DNA of 64,000 bases, taken from assembly GCF_026212465.1 (NCBI RefSeq), contig NC_080061.1:24121295-24185294 (forward strand), read 5' to 3'. This stretch comes from Amaranthus tricolor (taxonomy: Eukaryota; Streptophyta; Magnoliopsida; Caryophyllales; Amaranthaceae). The translations under genes and the position numbers were made by a program. The notes under the pieces were generated by a model. The model was not told the DNA's origin. It did no database searches and saw only the letters and a list, made by a program, of their open reading frames with translations. Shown one piece after another: positions 1 to 15,221 of the stretch. Within the stretch, counting starts at the first letter, position 1; every line of letters begins with the position of its first letter.

Positions 1-2539
1 GATCATTGATGCTTGTTCATTCTTCATCGTTCATTCGTCATTGACCATCAATCCTTGTTCATTCTTCATCGTTCATTCGTCATTGACAATCAATCCTTGT
101 TCATTCTTAATCGTTCATTCTTCATTGATCATTGATCCTTGTTCATTCTTCATCGTTCATTCGTCATTGATCATTGATCCTTGTTCATTCTTCAATTATC
201 ATTGATCCTTATTCATTCATCATCGTTCATTCTTAATTGATCATTGATCATTGATCCTTGTACTTCTTCATCGTTCATTCGTCATTGACCATTAAGCCTT
301 GTTCATTCTTCATCATTCATTCTACATTGATCATTGATCCTTTTTCATTCTTCATCGTTCATTCTTCATTGATCATTGATCCTTGTTCATTCTTCATCGT
401 TCATTCGTCATTGACCATTAATCCTTGTTCATTCTTCATCGTTCATTCTTCATTGATCATTGATCCTTGTTCATTCTTCATCGTTCATTTGTCAATGACC
501 ATTAATCCTTGTTCATTCTTCATCGTTCATTCTTCATTGATCATTGATCCTTGTTCATTCTTCATCGTTCATTCTTCATTGATCATTGATCCTTGTTCAT
601 TCTTCATCGTTCATTCGTCATTGATCATTGATCCTTGTTCATTCTTCATCGTTCATTCGTCATTGACCATTAATCCTTGTTCATTCTTCATCGTCCATTC
701 TTCATTGATCATTGATCCTTGTTCCATCTTCATCGTTCATTCGTCATTGATCATTGATCCTTATTAATTCTTCATCGTTCATTCTTCATTGATCATTGAT
801 CCTTGTTCATTCTTCATCGTTCATTCGTCATTGACCATTAATCCTTGTTCATTCTTCATCGTTCATTCTTCATTGATCATTGATCCTTGTTCATTCTTCA
901 TCGTTCATTCTTCATAGGGTTCATTCTTCATCGTTCATTCTTCATTGATCATTGATCCTTGTTCATTCTTCATCGTTCATTCGTCAATGATCATTGAACC
1001 TTGTTCATTCTTCATCGTTCATTCGTCATTGACCATTAATCCTTGTTCATTCTTCATCGTTCATTCTTCATTGATCATTGATCCTTGTTCATTCTTCATC
1101 GTTCATTCTTCATTGATCATTGATCCTTGTTCATTCTTCATCGTTCATTCGTCATTGATCATTGATCCTTGTTAATTCTTTATTGTTCATTCGTCATTGA
1201 CCATTAATCCTTGTTCATTCTTCATCGTTCATTCTTCATTGAGCATTGATCCTTGTTCATTCTTCATCGTTCATTCGTCATTGATCATTGATCCTTGTTC
1301 ATTCTTCATCGTTCATTCGTCATTGACCATTAATCCTTGTTCATTCTTCATCGTTCATTCGCCATTGATCATTGATGCTTGTTCATTCTTCATCGTTCAT
1401 TCGTCATTGACCATCAATCCTTGTTCATTCTTCATCGTTCATTCGTCATTGACAATCAATCCTTGTTCATTCTTAATCGTTCATTCTTCATTGATCATTG
1501 ATCCTTGTTCATTCTTCATCGTTCATTCGTCATTGATCATTGATCCTTGTTCATTCTTCAATTATCATTGATCCTTATTCATTCATCATCGTTCATTCTT
1601 AATTGATCATTGATCATTGATCCTTGTACTTCTTCATCGTTCATTCGTCATTGACCATTAAGCCTTGTTCATTCTTCATCATTCATTCTACATTGATCAT
1701 TGATCCTTTTTCATTCTTCATCGTTCATTCTTCATTGATCATTGATCCTTGTTCATTCTTCATCGTTCATTCGTCATTGACCATTAATCCTTGTTCATTC
1801 TTCATCGTTCATTCTTCATTGATCATTGATCCTTGTTCATTCTTCATCGTTCATTTGTCAATGACCATTAATCCTTGTTCATTCTTCATCGTTCATTCTT
1901 CATTGATCATTGATCCTTGTTCATTCTTCATCGTTCATTCTTCATTGATCATTGATCCTTGTTCATTCTTCATCGTTCATTCGTCATTGATCATTGATCC
2001 TTGTTCATTCTTCATCGTTCATTCGTCATTGACCATTAATCCTTGTTCATTCTTCATCGTCCATTCTTCATTGATCATTGATCCTTGTTCCATCTTCATC
2101 GTTCATTCGTCATTGATCATTGATCCTTATTAATTCTTCATCGTTCATTCTTCATTGATCATTGATCCTTGTTCATTCTTCATCGTTCATTCGTCATTGA
2201 CCATTAATCCTTGTTCATTCTTCATCGTTCATTCTTCATTGATCATTGATCCTTGTTCATTCTTCATCGTTCATTCTTCATAGGGTTCATTCTTCATCGT
2301 TCATTCTTCATTGATCATTGATCCTTGTTCATTCTTCATCGTTCATTCGTCAATGATCATTGAACCTTGTTCATTCTTCATCGTTCATTCGTCATTGACC
2401 ATTAATCCTTGTTCATTCTTCATCGTTCATTCTTCATTGATCATTGATCCTTGTTCATTCTTCATCGTTCATTCTTCATTGATCATTGATCCTTGTTCAT
2501 TCTTCATCGTTCATTCGTCATTGATCATTGATCCTTGTT
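1..2539 (+). repeat. Local higher-order duplication of satellite, period 1,366 bp
   Basis: Bases 1-1173 recur at 1367-2539, including rare variants: the GCTTGTT monomer, the short TTGTACTTC monomer near 260/1626, the CCATC variant near 725/2091 and the ATAGGG irregularity near 914/2280. The copies part company at 1173/2539. Sharing several private variants shows that a block of about 1.37 kb was duplicated as one unit, not monomer by monomer. Confidence 0.85.
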
Positions 2540-5500
2540 CATTCTTCATCGTTCATTCGTCATTGACCATTAATCCTTGTTCATTCTTCATCGTTCATTC
2601 TTCATTGATCATTGATCCTTGTTCATTCTTCATCGTTCATTCTTCATTGATCATTGATCCTTGTTCATTCTTCATCGTTCATTCTTCATTGATCATTGAT
2701 CCTTGTTCATTCTTCATTGATCATTGATCCTTGTTCATTCTTCATCGTTCATTCGTCATTGATCATTGATCCTTGTTCATTCTTCATCGTTCATTCGTCA
2801 TTGACCATTAATCCTTGTTCATTCTTCATCGTTCATTCTTCATTGATCATTGATCCTTGTTCATTCTTCATCGTTCATTCGTCATTGATCATTGAACCTT
2901 GTTCATTCTTCATCGTTCATTCGTCATTGACCATTAATCCTTGTTCATTCTTCATCGTCCATTCTTCATTGATCATTGATCCTTGTTCATTCTTCATCGT
3001 TCATTCGTCATTGATCATTGATCCTTATTCATTCTTTATCGTTCATTCTTCATTGATCATTGATCCTTGTTCATTCTTCATCGTTCATTCTTTATTGATC
3101 ATTGATCCTTGTTCATTCTTCATCGTTCCATCTTCATTGATCATTGATCCTTGTTCATTCTTCATCGTTCATTCGTCATTGACCATTAATCCTTGTTCAT
3201 TCTTCATTGATCATTGATCCTTGTTCATTCTTCATGGTTCATTCTTCATTGATTATTGATCCTTGTTCATTCTTCATCTTTCATTCTTCATTGATCATTG
3301 ATCCTTGTTCATTCTTCATTGATCATTGATCCTTGTTCATTCTTCATCGTTCATTCGTCATTGATCATTGATCCTTGTTCATTCTTCATCGTTCATTCGT
3401 CATTGACCATTAATCCTTGTTCATTCTTCATCGTTCATTCTTCATTGATCATTGATCCTTGTTCATTCTTCATCGTTCATTCGTCATTGACCATTGATCC
3501 TTTTTCATTCTTCATCGTTCATTCTTCATTGATCATTGATCCTTGTTCATTCTTCATTGATCATTGATCCTTGTTCATTCTTCATCGTTCATTCGTCATT
3601 GACCATTAATCCTTGTTCATTCTTCATCGTTCATTCTTCATTGATCATTGATCCTTGTTCATTCTTCATCGTTCATTCTTCATTGATCATTGATCCTTGT
3701 TCATTCTTCATCGTTCATTCATCATTGACCATTAATCCTTGTTCATTCTTCATCGTTCATTCTTCATTGATCATTGATCCTTGTTCATTCTTCATCGTAC
3801 ATTCTTCATTGATCATTGATCCTTGTTCATTCTTCATCGTTCATTCGTCATTGACCATTAATGCTTGTTCATTCTTCATCGTTCATTCTTCATTGAGCAT
3901 TGATCCTTGTTCATTCTTCATCGTTCATTCGTCATTGATCATGGATCCTTGTTCATTCTTCATCGTTCATTCGTCATTGACCATTAATCCTTGTTCATTC
4001 TTCATCGTTCATTCTTCATTGATCATTGATCCTTGTTCATTCTTCATCGTTCATTCGCCATTGATCATTGATGCTTGTTCATTCTTCATCGTTCATTCGT
4101 CAGTGACCATCAATCCTTGTTCATTCTTCATCGTTCATTCGTCATTGACAATCAATCCTTGTTCATTCTTAATCGTTCATTCTTCATTGATTATTGATCC
4201 TTGTTCATTCTTCATCGTCCATTCGTCATTGATCATTGATCCTTGTTCATTCTTCATCGTTCATTCGTCATTGACCATTAATCCTTGTTCATTCTTCATC
4301 GTTCATTCTTCATTGATCATTGATCCTTGTTCATTCTTCATCGTTCATTCGTCATTGATCATTGATCCTTGTTCATTCTTCATCGTTCATTCTTCAATTA
4401 TCATTGATCCTTATTCATTCATCATCGTTCATTCTTCATTGATCATTGATCATTGATCCTTGTTCATTCTTCATCGTTCATTCGTCATTGACCATTAAGC
4501 CTTGTTCATTCTTCATCATTCATTCTACATTGATCATTGATCCTTTTTCATTCTTCATCGTTCATTCTTCATTGATCTTTGATCTTTGTTCATTCTTCAT
4601 CGTTCATTCGTCATTGAACATTAATCCTTGTTCATTCTTCATCGTTCATTCTTCATTGATCATTGATCCTTGTTCATTCTTCATCGTTCATTCGTCATTG
4701 ACCATTAATCCTTGTTCATTCTTCATCGTTCATTCGTCATTGATCATTGATCCTTATTCATTCTTTATCGTTCATTCTTCATTGATCATTGATCCTTGTT
4801 CATTCTTCATCGTTCATTCTTTATTGATCATTGATCCTTGTTCATTCTTCATCGTTCCATCTTCATTGATCATTGATCCTTGTTCATTCTTCATCGTTCA
4901 TTCGTCATTGACCATTAATCCTTGTTCATTCTTCATTGATCATTGATCCTTGTTCATTCTTCATGGTTCATTCTTCATTGATTATTGATCCTTGTTCATT
5001 CTTCATCTTTCATTCTTCATTGATCATTGATCCTTGTTCATTCTTCATTGATCATTGATCCTTGTTCATTCTTCATCGTTCATTCGTCATTGATCATTGA
5101 TCCTTGTTCATTCTTCATCGTTCATTCGTCATTGACCATTAATCCTTGTTCATTCTTCATCGTCCATTCTTCATTGATCATTGATCCTTGTTCATTCTTC
5201 ATCGTTCATTCGTCATTGATCATTGATCCTTATTAATTCTTCATCATTCATTCTTCACTGATCATTGATCCTTGTTCATTCTTCATCGTTCATTCGTCAT
5301 TGACCATTAATCCTTGTTCATTCTTCATCGTTCATTCTTCATTGATCATTGATCCTTGTTCATTCTTCATCGTTCATTCGTCATTGATCATTGATCCTTC
5401 TTCATTCTTCATCGTTCATTCTTCATTGATCATTGATCCTTGTTCATTCTTCATTGATCATTGATCCTTGTTCATTCTTCATCGTTCATTCGTCATTGAC

Positions 5501-8500
5501 CATTAATCCTTGTTCATTCTTCATCGTTCATTCTTCATTGATCATTGATCCTTGTTCATTCTTCATGGTTCATTCTTCATTGATTATTGATCCTTGTTCA
5601 TTCTTCATCTTTCATTCTTCATTGATCATTGATCCTTGTTCATTCTTCATTTATCATTGATCCTTGTTCATTCTTCATCGTTCATTCGTCATTAATCATT
5701 GATCCTTGTTCATTCTTCATCGTTCATTCGTCATTAAACATTAATCCTTGTTCATTCTTCATCGTTCATTCTTCATTGATCATTGATCCTTGTTCATTCT
5801 TCATCGTTCATTCTTCATTGATCATTGATCCTTGTTCATTCTTCATCATTCATTCGTCATTGACCATTAATCCTTGTTCATTCTTCATCGTTCATTCTTC
5901 ATTGATCATTGATCCTTGTTCATTCTTCATTGATCATTGATCCTTGTTCATTCTTCATCGTTCATTCTTCATTGATCGTTGATCCTTGTTCATTCTTCAT
6001 CGTTCATTCTTTATTGATCATTGATCCTTATTCATTCATCATCGTTCATTCTTCATTGATCATTGATCCTTGTTCATTCTTCATCATTCATTCTTCAATT
6101 ATCATTGATCCTTGTTCATTCTTCATCGTTCATTCGTCATTGACCATTAGTCCTTGTTCATTCTTCATCGTTCATTCTTCATTGATCATTGATCCTTGTT
6201 CATTCTTCATCGTTCATTCGCCATTGATCATTGATGCTTGTTCATTCTTCATCGTTCATTCGTCATTGACCATCAATCCTTGTTCATTCTTCATCGTTCA
6301 TTCGTCATTGACAATCAATCCTTGTTCATTCTTAATCGTTCATTCTTCATTGATTATTGATCCTTGTTCATTCTTCATCGTCCATTCGTCATTGATCATT
6401 GATCCTTGTTCATTCTTCATCGTTCATTCGTCATTGACCATTAATCCTTGTTCATTCTTCATCGTTCATTCTTCATTGATCATTGATCCTTGTTCATTCT
6501 TCATCGTTCATTCGTCATTGATCATTGATCCTTGTTCATTCTTCATCGTTCATTCTTCAATTATCATTGATCCTTATTCATTCATCATCGTTCATTCTTC
6601 ATTGATCATTTATCATTGATCCTTGTTCATTCTTCATCGTTCATTCGTCATTGACCATTAAGCCTTGTTCATTCTTCATCATTCATTCTACATTGATCAT
6701 TGATCCTTTTTCATTCTTCATCGTTCATTCTTCATTGATCTTTGATCTTTGTTCATTCTTCATCGTTCATTCGTCATTGACCATTAATCCTTGTTCATTC
6801 TTCATCGTTCATTTTTCATTGATCATTGATCCTTGTTCATTCTTCATCGTTCATTCGTCATTCACCATTAATCCTTGTTCATTCTTCATCGTTCATTCTT
6901 CATTGATCATTGATCCTTGTTCATTCTTCATGGTTCATTCTTCATTGATTATTGATCCTTGTTCATTCTTCATCTTTCATTCTTCATTGATCATTGATCC
7001 TTGTTCATTCTTCATTTATCATTGATCCTTGTTCATTCTTCATCGTTCATTCGTCATTAATCATTGATCCTTGTTCATTCTTCATCGTTCATTCGTCATT
7101 AAACATTAATCCTTGTTCATTCTTCATCGTTCATTCTTCATTGATCATTGATCCTTGTTCATTCTTCATCGTTCATTCTTCATTGATCATTGATCCTTGT
7201 TCATTCTTCATCATTCATTCGTCATTGACCATTAATCCTTGTTCATTCTTCATCGTTCATTCTTCATTGATCATTGATCCTTGTTCATTCTTCATTGATC
7301 ATTGATCCTTGTTCATTCTTCATCGTTCATTCTTCATTGATCGTTGATCCTTGTTCATTCTTCATCGTTCATTCTTTATTGATCATTGATCCTTATTCAT
7401 TCATCATCGTTCATTCTTCATTGATCATTGATCCTTGTTCATTCTTCATCGTTCATTCGCCATTGATCATTGATGCTTGTTCATTCTTCATCGTTCATTC
7501 GTCATTGACCATCAATCCTTGTTCATTCTTCATCGTTCATTCGTCATTGACAATCAATCCTTGTTCATTCTTAATCGTTCATTCTTCATTGATTATTGAT
7601 CCTTGTTCATTCTTCATCGTCCATTCGTCATTGATCATTGATCCTTGTTCATTCTTCATCGTTCATTCGTCATTGACCATTAATCCTTGTTCATTCTTCA
7701 TCGTTCATTCTTCATTGATCATTGATCCTTGTTCATTCTTCATCGTTCATTCGTCATTGATCATTGATCCTTGTTCATTCTTCATCGTTCATTCTTCAAT
7801 TATCATTGATCCTTATTCATTCATCATCGTTCATTCTTCATTGATCATTTATCATTGATCCTTGTTCATTCTTCATCGTTCATTCGTCATTGACCATTAA
7901 GCCTTGTTCATTCTTCATCATTCATTCTACATTGATCATTGATCCTTGTTCATTCTTCATCGTTCATTCTTCATTGATCATTGATCCTTGTTCATTCTTC
8001 ATCGTTCATTCGTCATTGACCATTAATCCTTGTTCATTCTTCATCGTTCATTCTTCATTGATCATTGATCCTTGTTCATTCTTCATCGTTCATTCTTCAT
8101 TGATCATTGATCCTTGTTCATTCTTCATCGTTCATTCTTCATTGATAATTGATCCTTGTTCATTCTTCATCGTTCATTCGTCATTGACCATTAATCCTTG
8201 TTCATTCTTCATCGTTCATTCTTCATTGATCATTGATCCTTGTTCATTCTTCATGGTTCATTCTTCATTGATTATTGATCCTTGTTCATTCTTCATCTTT
8301 CATTCTTCATTGATCATTGATCCTTGTTCATTCTTCATTGATCATTGATCCTTGTTCATTCTTCATCGTTCATTCGTCATTGATCATTGATCCTTGTTCA
8401 TTCTTCATCGTTCATTCGTCATTGACCATTAATCCTTGTTCATTCTTCATCGTCCATTCTTCATTGATCATTGATCCTTGTTCATTCTTCATCGTTCATT

Positions 8501-11500
8501 CGTCATTGATCATTGATCCTTATTAATTCTTCATCATTCATTCTTCACTGATCATTGATCCTTGTTCATTCTTCATCGTTCATTCGTCATTGACCATTAA
8601 TCCTTGTTCATTCTTCATCGTTCATTCTTCATTGATCATTGATCCTTGTTCATTCTTCATCGTTCATTTTTCATTGATCATTGATCCTTGTTAATTCTTT
8701 ATTGTTCATTCGTCATTGACCATTAATCCTTGTTCATTCTTCATCGTTCATTCTTCATTGAGCATTGATCCTTGTTCATTCTTCATCGTTCATTCGTCAT
8801 TGATCATTGATCCTTGTTCATTCTTCATCGTTCATTCGTCATTGACCATTAATCCTTGTTCATTCTTCATCGTTCATTCTTCATTGATCATTGATCCTTG
8901 TTCATTCTTCATCGTTCATTTTTCATTGATCATTGATCCTTGTTAATTCTTTATTGTTCATTCGTCATTGACCATTAATCCTTGTTCATTCTTCATCGTT
9001 CATTCTTCATTGAGCATTGATCCTTGTTCATTCTTCATCGTTCATTCGTCATTGATCATTGATCCTTGTTCATTCTTCATCGTTCATTCGTCATTGACCA
9101 TTAATCCTTGTTCATTCTTCATCGTTCATTCGCCATTGATCATTGATGCTTGTTCATTCTTCATCGTTCATTCGTCATTGACCATCAATCCTTGTTCATT
9201 CTTCATCGTTCATTCGTCATTGACAATCAATCCTTGTTCATTCTTAATCGTTCATTCTTCATTGATCATTGATCCTTGTTCATTCTTCATCGTTCATTCG
9301 TCATTGATCATTGATCCTTGTTCATTCTTCAATTATCATTGATCCTTATTCATTCATCATCGTTCATTCTTAATTGATCATTGATCATTGATCCTTGTAC
9401 TTCTTCATCGTTCATTCGTCATTGACCATTAAGCCTTGTTCATTCTTCATCATTCATTCTACATTGATCATTGATCCTTTTTCATTCTTCATCGTTCATT
9501 CTTCATTGATCATTGATCCTTGTTCATTCTTCATCGTTCATTCGTCATTGACCATTAATCCTTGTTCATTCTTCATCGTTCATTCTTCATTGATCATTGA
9601 TCCTTGTTCATTCTTCATCGTTCATTTGTCAATGACCATTAATCCTTGTTCATTCTTCATCGTTCATTCTTCATTGATCATTGATCCTTGTTCATTCTTC
9701 ATCGTTCATTCTTCATTGATCATTGATCCTTGTTCATTCTTCATCGTTCATTCGTCATTGATCATTGATCCTTGTTCATTCTTCATCGTTCATTCGTCAT
9801 TGACCATTAATCCTTGTTCATTCTTCATCGTCCATTCTTCATTGATCATTGATCCTTGTTCCATCTTCATCGTTCATTCGTCATTGATCATTGATCCTTA
9901 TTAATTCTTCATCGTTCATTCTTCATTGATCATTGATCCTTGTTCATTCTTCATCGTTCATTCGTCATTGACCATTAATCCTTGTTCATTCTTCATCGTT
10001 CATTCTTCATTGATCATTGATCCTTGTTCATTCTTCATCGTTCATTCTTCATAGGGTTCATTCTTCATCGTTCATTCTTCATTGATCATTGATCCTTGTT
10101 CATTCTTCATCGTTCATTCGTCAATGATCATTGAACCTTGTTCATTCTTCATCGTTCATTCGTCATTGACCATTAATCCTTGTTCATTCTTCATCGTTCA
10201 TTCTTCATTGATCATTGATCCTTGTTCATTCTTCATCGTTCATTCTTCATTGATCATTGATCCTTGTTCATTCTTCATCGTTCATTCGTCATTGATCATT
10301 GATCCTTGTTCATTCTTCATCGTTCATTCGTCATTGACCATTAATCCTTGTTCATTCTTCATCGTTCATTCTTCATTGATCATTGATCCTTGTTCATTCT
10401 TCATCGTTCATTCTTCATTGATCATTGATCCTTGTTCATTCTTCATCGTTCATTCTTCATTGATCATTGATCCTTGTTCATTCTTCATTGATCATTGATC
10501 CTTGTTCATTCTTCATCGTTCATTCGTCATTGATCATTGATCCTTGTTCATTCTTCATCGTTCATTCGTCATTGACCATTAATCCTTGTTCATTCTTCAT
10601 CGTTCATTCTTCATTGATCATTGATCCTTGTTCATTCTTCATCGTTCATTCGTCATTGATCATTGAACCTTGTTCATTCTTCATCGTTCATTCGTCATTG
10701 ACCATTAATCCTTGTTCATTCTTCATCGTCCATTCTTCATTGATCATTGATCCTTGTTCATTCTTCATCGTTCATTCGTCATTGATCATTGATCCTTATT
10801 CATTCTTTATCGTTCATTCTTCATTGATCATTGATCCTTGTTCATTCTTCATCGTTCATTCTTTATTGATCATTGATCCTTGTTCATTCTTCATCGTTCC
10901 ATCTTCATTGATCATTGATCCTTGTTCATTCTTCATCGTTCATTCGTCATTGACCATTAATCCTTGTTCATTCTTCATTGATCATTGATCCTTGTTCATT
11001 CTTCATGGTTCATTCTTCATTGATTATTGATCCTTGTTCATTCTTCATCTTTCATTCTTCATTGATCATTGATCCTTGTTCATTCTTCATTGATCATTGA
11101 TCCTTGTTCATTCTTCATCGTTCATTCGTCATTGATCATTGATCCTTGTTCATTCTTCATCGTTCATTCGTCATTGACCATTAATCCTTGTTCATTCTTC
11201 ATCGTTCATTCTTCATTGATCATTGATCCTTGTTCATTCTTCATCGTTCATTCGTCATTGACCATTGATCCTTTTTCATTCTTCATCGTTCATTCTTCAT
11301 TGATCATTGATCCTTGTTCATTCTTCATTGATCATTGATCCTTGTTCATTCTTCATCGTTCATTCGTCATTGACCATTAATCCTTGTTCATTCTTCATCG
11401 TTCATTCTTCATTGATCATTGATCCTTGTTCATTCTTCATCGTTCATTCTTCATTGATCATTGATCCTTGTTCATTCTTCATCGTTCATTCATCATTGAC

Positions 11501-14500
11501 CATTAATCCTTGTTCATTCTTCATCGTTCATTCTTCATTGATCATTGATCCTTGTTCATTCTTCATCGTACATTCTTCATTGATCATTGATCCTTGTTCA
11601 TTCTTCATCGTTCATTCGTCATTGACCATTAATGCTTGTTCATTCTTCATCGTTCATTCTTCATTGAGCATTGATCCTTGTTCATTCTTCATCGTTCATT
11701 CGTCATTGATCATGGATCCTTGTTCATTCTTCATCGTTCATTCGTCATTGACCATTAATCCTTGTTCATTCTTCATCGTTCATTCTTCATTGATCATTGA
11801 TCCTTGTTCATTCTTCATCGTTCATTCGCCATTGATCATTGATGCTTGTTCATTCTTCATCGTTCATTCGTCAGTGACCATCAATCCTTGTTCATTCTTC
11901 ATCGTTCATTCGTCATTGACAATCAATCCTTGTTCATTCTTAATCGTTCATTCTTCATTGATTATTGATCCTTGTTCATTCTTCATCGTCCATTCGTCAT
12001 TGATCATTGATCCTTGTTCATTCTTCATCGTTCATTCGTCATTGACCATTAATCCTTGTTCATTCTTCATCGTTCATTCTTCATTGATCATTGATCCTTG
12101 TTCATTCTTCATCGTTCATTCGTCATTGATCATTGATCCTTGTTCATTCTTCATCGTTCATTCTTCAATTATCATTGATCCTTATTCATTCATCATCGTT
12201 CATTCTTCATTGATCATTGATCATTGATCCTTGTTCATTCTTCATCGTTCATTCGTCATTGACCATTAAGCCTTGTTCATTCTTCATCATTCATTCTACA
12301 TTGATCATTGATCCTTTTTCATTCTTCATCGTTCATTCTTCATTGATCTTTGATCTTTGTTCATTCTTCATCGTTCATTCGTCATTGAACATTAATCCTT
12401 GTTCATTCTTCATCGTTCATTCTTCATTGATCATTGATCCTTGTTCATTCTTCATCGTTCATTCGTCATTGACCATTAATCCTTGTTCATTCTTCATCGT
12501 TCATTCGTCATTGATCATTGATCCTTATTCATTCTTTATCGTTCATTCTTCATTGATCATTGATCCTTGTTCATTCTTCATCGTTCATTCTTTATTGATC
12601 ATTGATCCTTGTTCATTCTTCATCGTTCCATCTTCATTGATCATTGATCCTTGTTCATTCTTCATCGTTCATTCGTCATTGACCATTAATCCTTGTTCAT
12701 TCTTCATTGATCATTGATCCTTGTTCATTCTTCATGGTTCATTCTTCATTGATTATTGATCCTTGTTCATTCTTCATCTTTCATTCTTCATTGATCATTG
12801 ATCCTTGTTCATTCTTCATTGATCATTGATCCTTGTTCATTCTTCATCGTTCATTCGTCATTGATCATTGATCCTTGTTCATTCTTCATCGTTCATTCGT
12901 CATTGACCATTAATCCTTGTTCATTCTTCATCGTCCATTCTTCATTGATCATTGATCCTTGTTCATTCTTCATCGTTCATTCGTCATTGATCATTGATCC
13001 TTATTAATTCTTCATCATTCATTCTTCACTGATCATTGATCCTTGTTCATTCTTCATCGTTCATTCGTCATTGACCATTAATCCTTGTTCATTCTTCATC
13101 GTTCATTCTTCATTGATCATTGATCCTTGTTCATTCTTCATCGTTCATTCGTCATTGATCATTGATCCTTCTTCATTCTTCATCGTTCATTCTTCATTGA
13201 TCATTGATCCTTGTTCATTCTTCATTGATCATTGATCCTTGTTCATTCTTCATCGTTCATTCGTCATTGACCATTAATCCTTGTTCATTCTTCATCGTTC
13301 ATTCTTCATTGATCATTGATCCTTGTTCATTCTTCATGGTTCATTCTTCATTGATTATTGATCCTTGTTCATTCTTCATCTTTCATTCTTCATTGATCAT
13401 TGATCCTTGTTCATTCTTCATTTATCATTGATCCTTGTTCATTCTTCATCGTTCATTCGTCATTAATCATTGATCCTTGTTCATTCTTCATCGTTCATTC
13501 GTCATTAAACATTAATCCTTGTTCATTCTTCATCGTTCATTCTTCATTGATCATTGATCCTTGTTCATTCTTCATCGTTCATTCTTCATTGATCATTGAT
13601 CCTTGTTCATTCTTCATCATTCATTCGTCATTGACCATTAATCCTTGTTCATTCTTCATCGTTCATTCTTCATTGATCATTGATCCTTGTTCATTCTTCA
13701 TTGATCATTGATCCTTGTTCATTCTTCATCGTTCATTCTTCATTGATCGTTGATCCTTGTTCATTCTTCATCGTTCATTCTTTATTGATCATTGATCCTT
13801 ATTCATTCATCATCGTTCATTCTTCATTGATCATTGATCCTTGTTCATTCTTCATCATTCATTCTTCAATTATCATTGATCCTTGTTCATTCTTCATCGT
13901 TCATTCGTCATTGACCATTAGTCCTTGTTCATTCTTCATCGTTCATTCTTCATTGATCATTGATCCTTGTTCATTCTTCATCGTTCATTCGCCATTGATC
14001 ATTGATGCTTGTTCATTCTTCATCGTTCATTCGTCATTGACCATCAATCCTTGTTCATTCTTCATCGTTCATTCGTCATTGACAATCAATCCTTGTTCAT
14101 TCTTAATCGTTCATTCTTCATTGATTATTGATCCTTGTTCATTCTTCATCGTCCATTCGTCATTGATCATTGATCCTTGTTCATTCTTCATCGTTCATTC
14201 GTCATTGACCATTAATCCTTGTTCATTCTTCATCGTTCATTCTTCATTGATCATTGATCCTTGTTCATTCTTCATCGTTCATTCGTCATTGATCATTGAT
14301 CCTTGTTCATTCTTCATCGTTCATTCTTCAATTATCATTGATCCTTATTCATTCATCATCGTTCATTCTTCATTGATCATTTATCATTGATCCTTGTTCA
14401 TTCTTCATCGTTCATTCGTCATTGACCATTAAGCCTTGTTCATTCTTCATCATTCATTCTACATTGATCATTGATCCTTTTTCATTCTTCATCGTTCATT

Positions 14501-15221
14501 CTTCATTGATCTTTGATCTTTGTTCATTCTTCATCGTTCATTCGTCATTGACCATTAATCCTTGTTCATTCTTCATCGTTCATTTTTCATTGATCATTGA
14601 TCCTTGTTCATTCTTCATCGTTCATTCGTCATTCACCATTAATCCTTGTTCATTCTTCATCGTTCATTCTTCATTGATCATTGATCCTTGTTCATTCTTC
14701 ATGGTTCATTCTTCATTGATTATTGATCCTTGTTCATTCTTCATCTTTCATTCTTCATTGATCATTGATCCTTGTTCATTCTTCATTTATCATTGATCCT
14801 TGTTCATTCTTCATCGTTCATTCGTCATTAATCATTGATCCTTGTTCATTCTTCATCGTTCATTCGTCATTAAACATTAATCCTTGTTCATTCTTCATCG
14901 TTCATTCTTCATTGATCATTGATCCTTGTTCATTCTTCATCGTTCATTCTTCATTGATCATTGATCCTTGTTCATTCTTCATCATTCATTCGTCATTGAC
15001 CATTAATCCTTGTTCATTCTTCATCGTTCATTCTTCATTGATCATTGATCCTTGTTCATTCTTCATTGATCATTGATCCTTGTTCATTCTTCATCGTTCA
15101 TTCTTCATTGATCGTTGATCCTTGTTCATTCTTCATCGTTCATTCTTTATTGATCATTGATCCTTATTCATTCATCATCGTTCATTCTTCATTGATCATT
15201 GATCCTTGTTCATTCTTCATC
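1150..15221 (+). repeat. Segmental duplication inside satellite: 1150-7450 and 8921-15221, offset 7,771 bp
   Basis: A block of about 6.3 kb occurs twice with a constant offset of 7,771 bp. Every landmark matches in order and spacing: the frame-breaking 28-bp monomers, the ATAGGG irregularity (2280/10051), the GTAC variant (3798/11569), the ATGGATCC variant (3942/11713) and the TTATCATTGATCC variants. The copies diverge on the right at about 7451/15222, where the left copy lacks a few monomers. I saw no internal indel over the block, so the duplication is recent or is being homogenised. It could also reflect assembly of a repeat. Confidence 0.85.

Noticed and set aside
905..930. ATAGGGTT word in the satellite, like a telomere repeat TTTAGGG
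   Set aside because: It is a single irregular monomer copied by block duplication (also near 2280 and 10051), not a run of telomere repeats.
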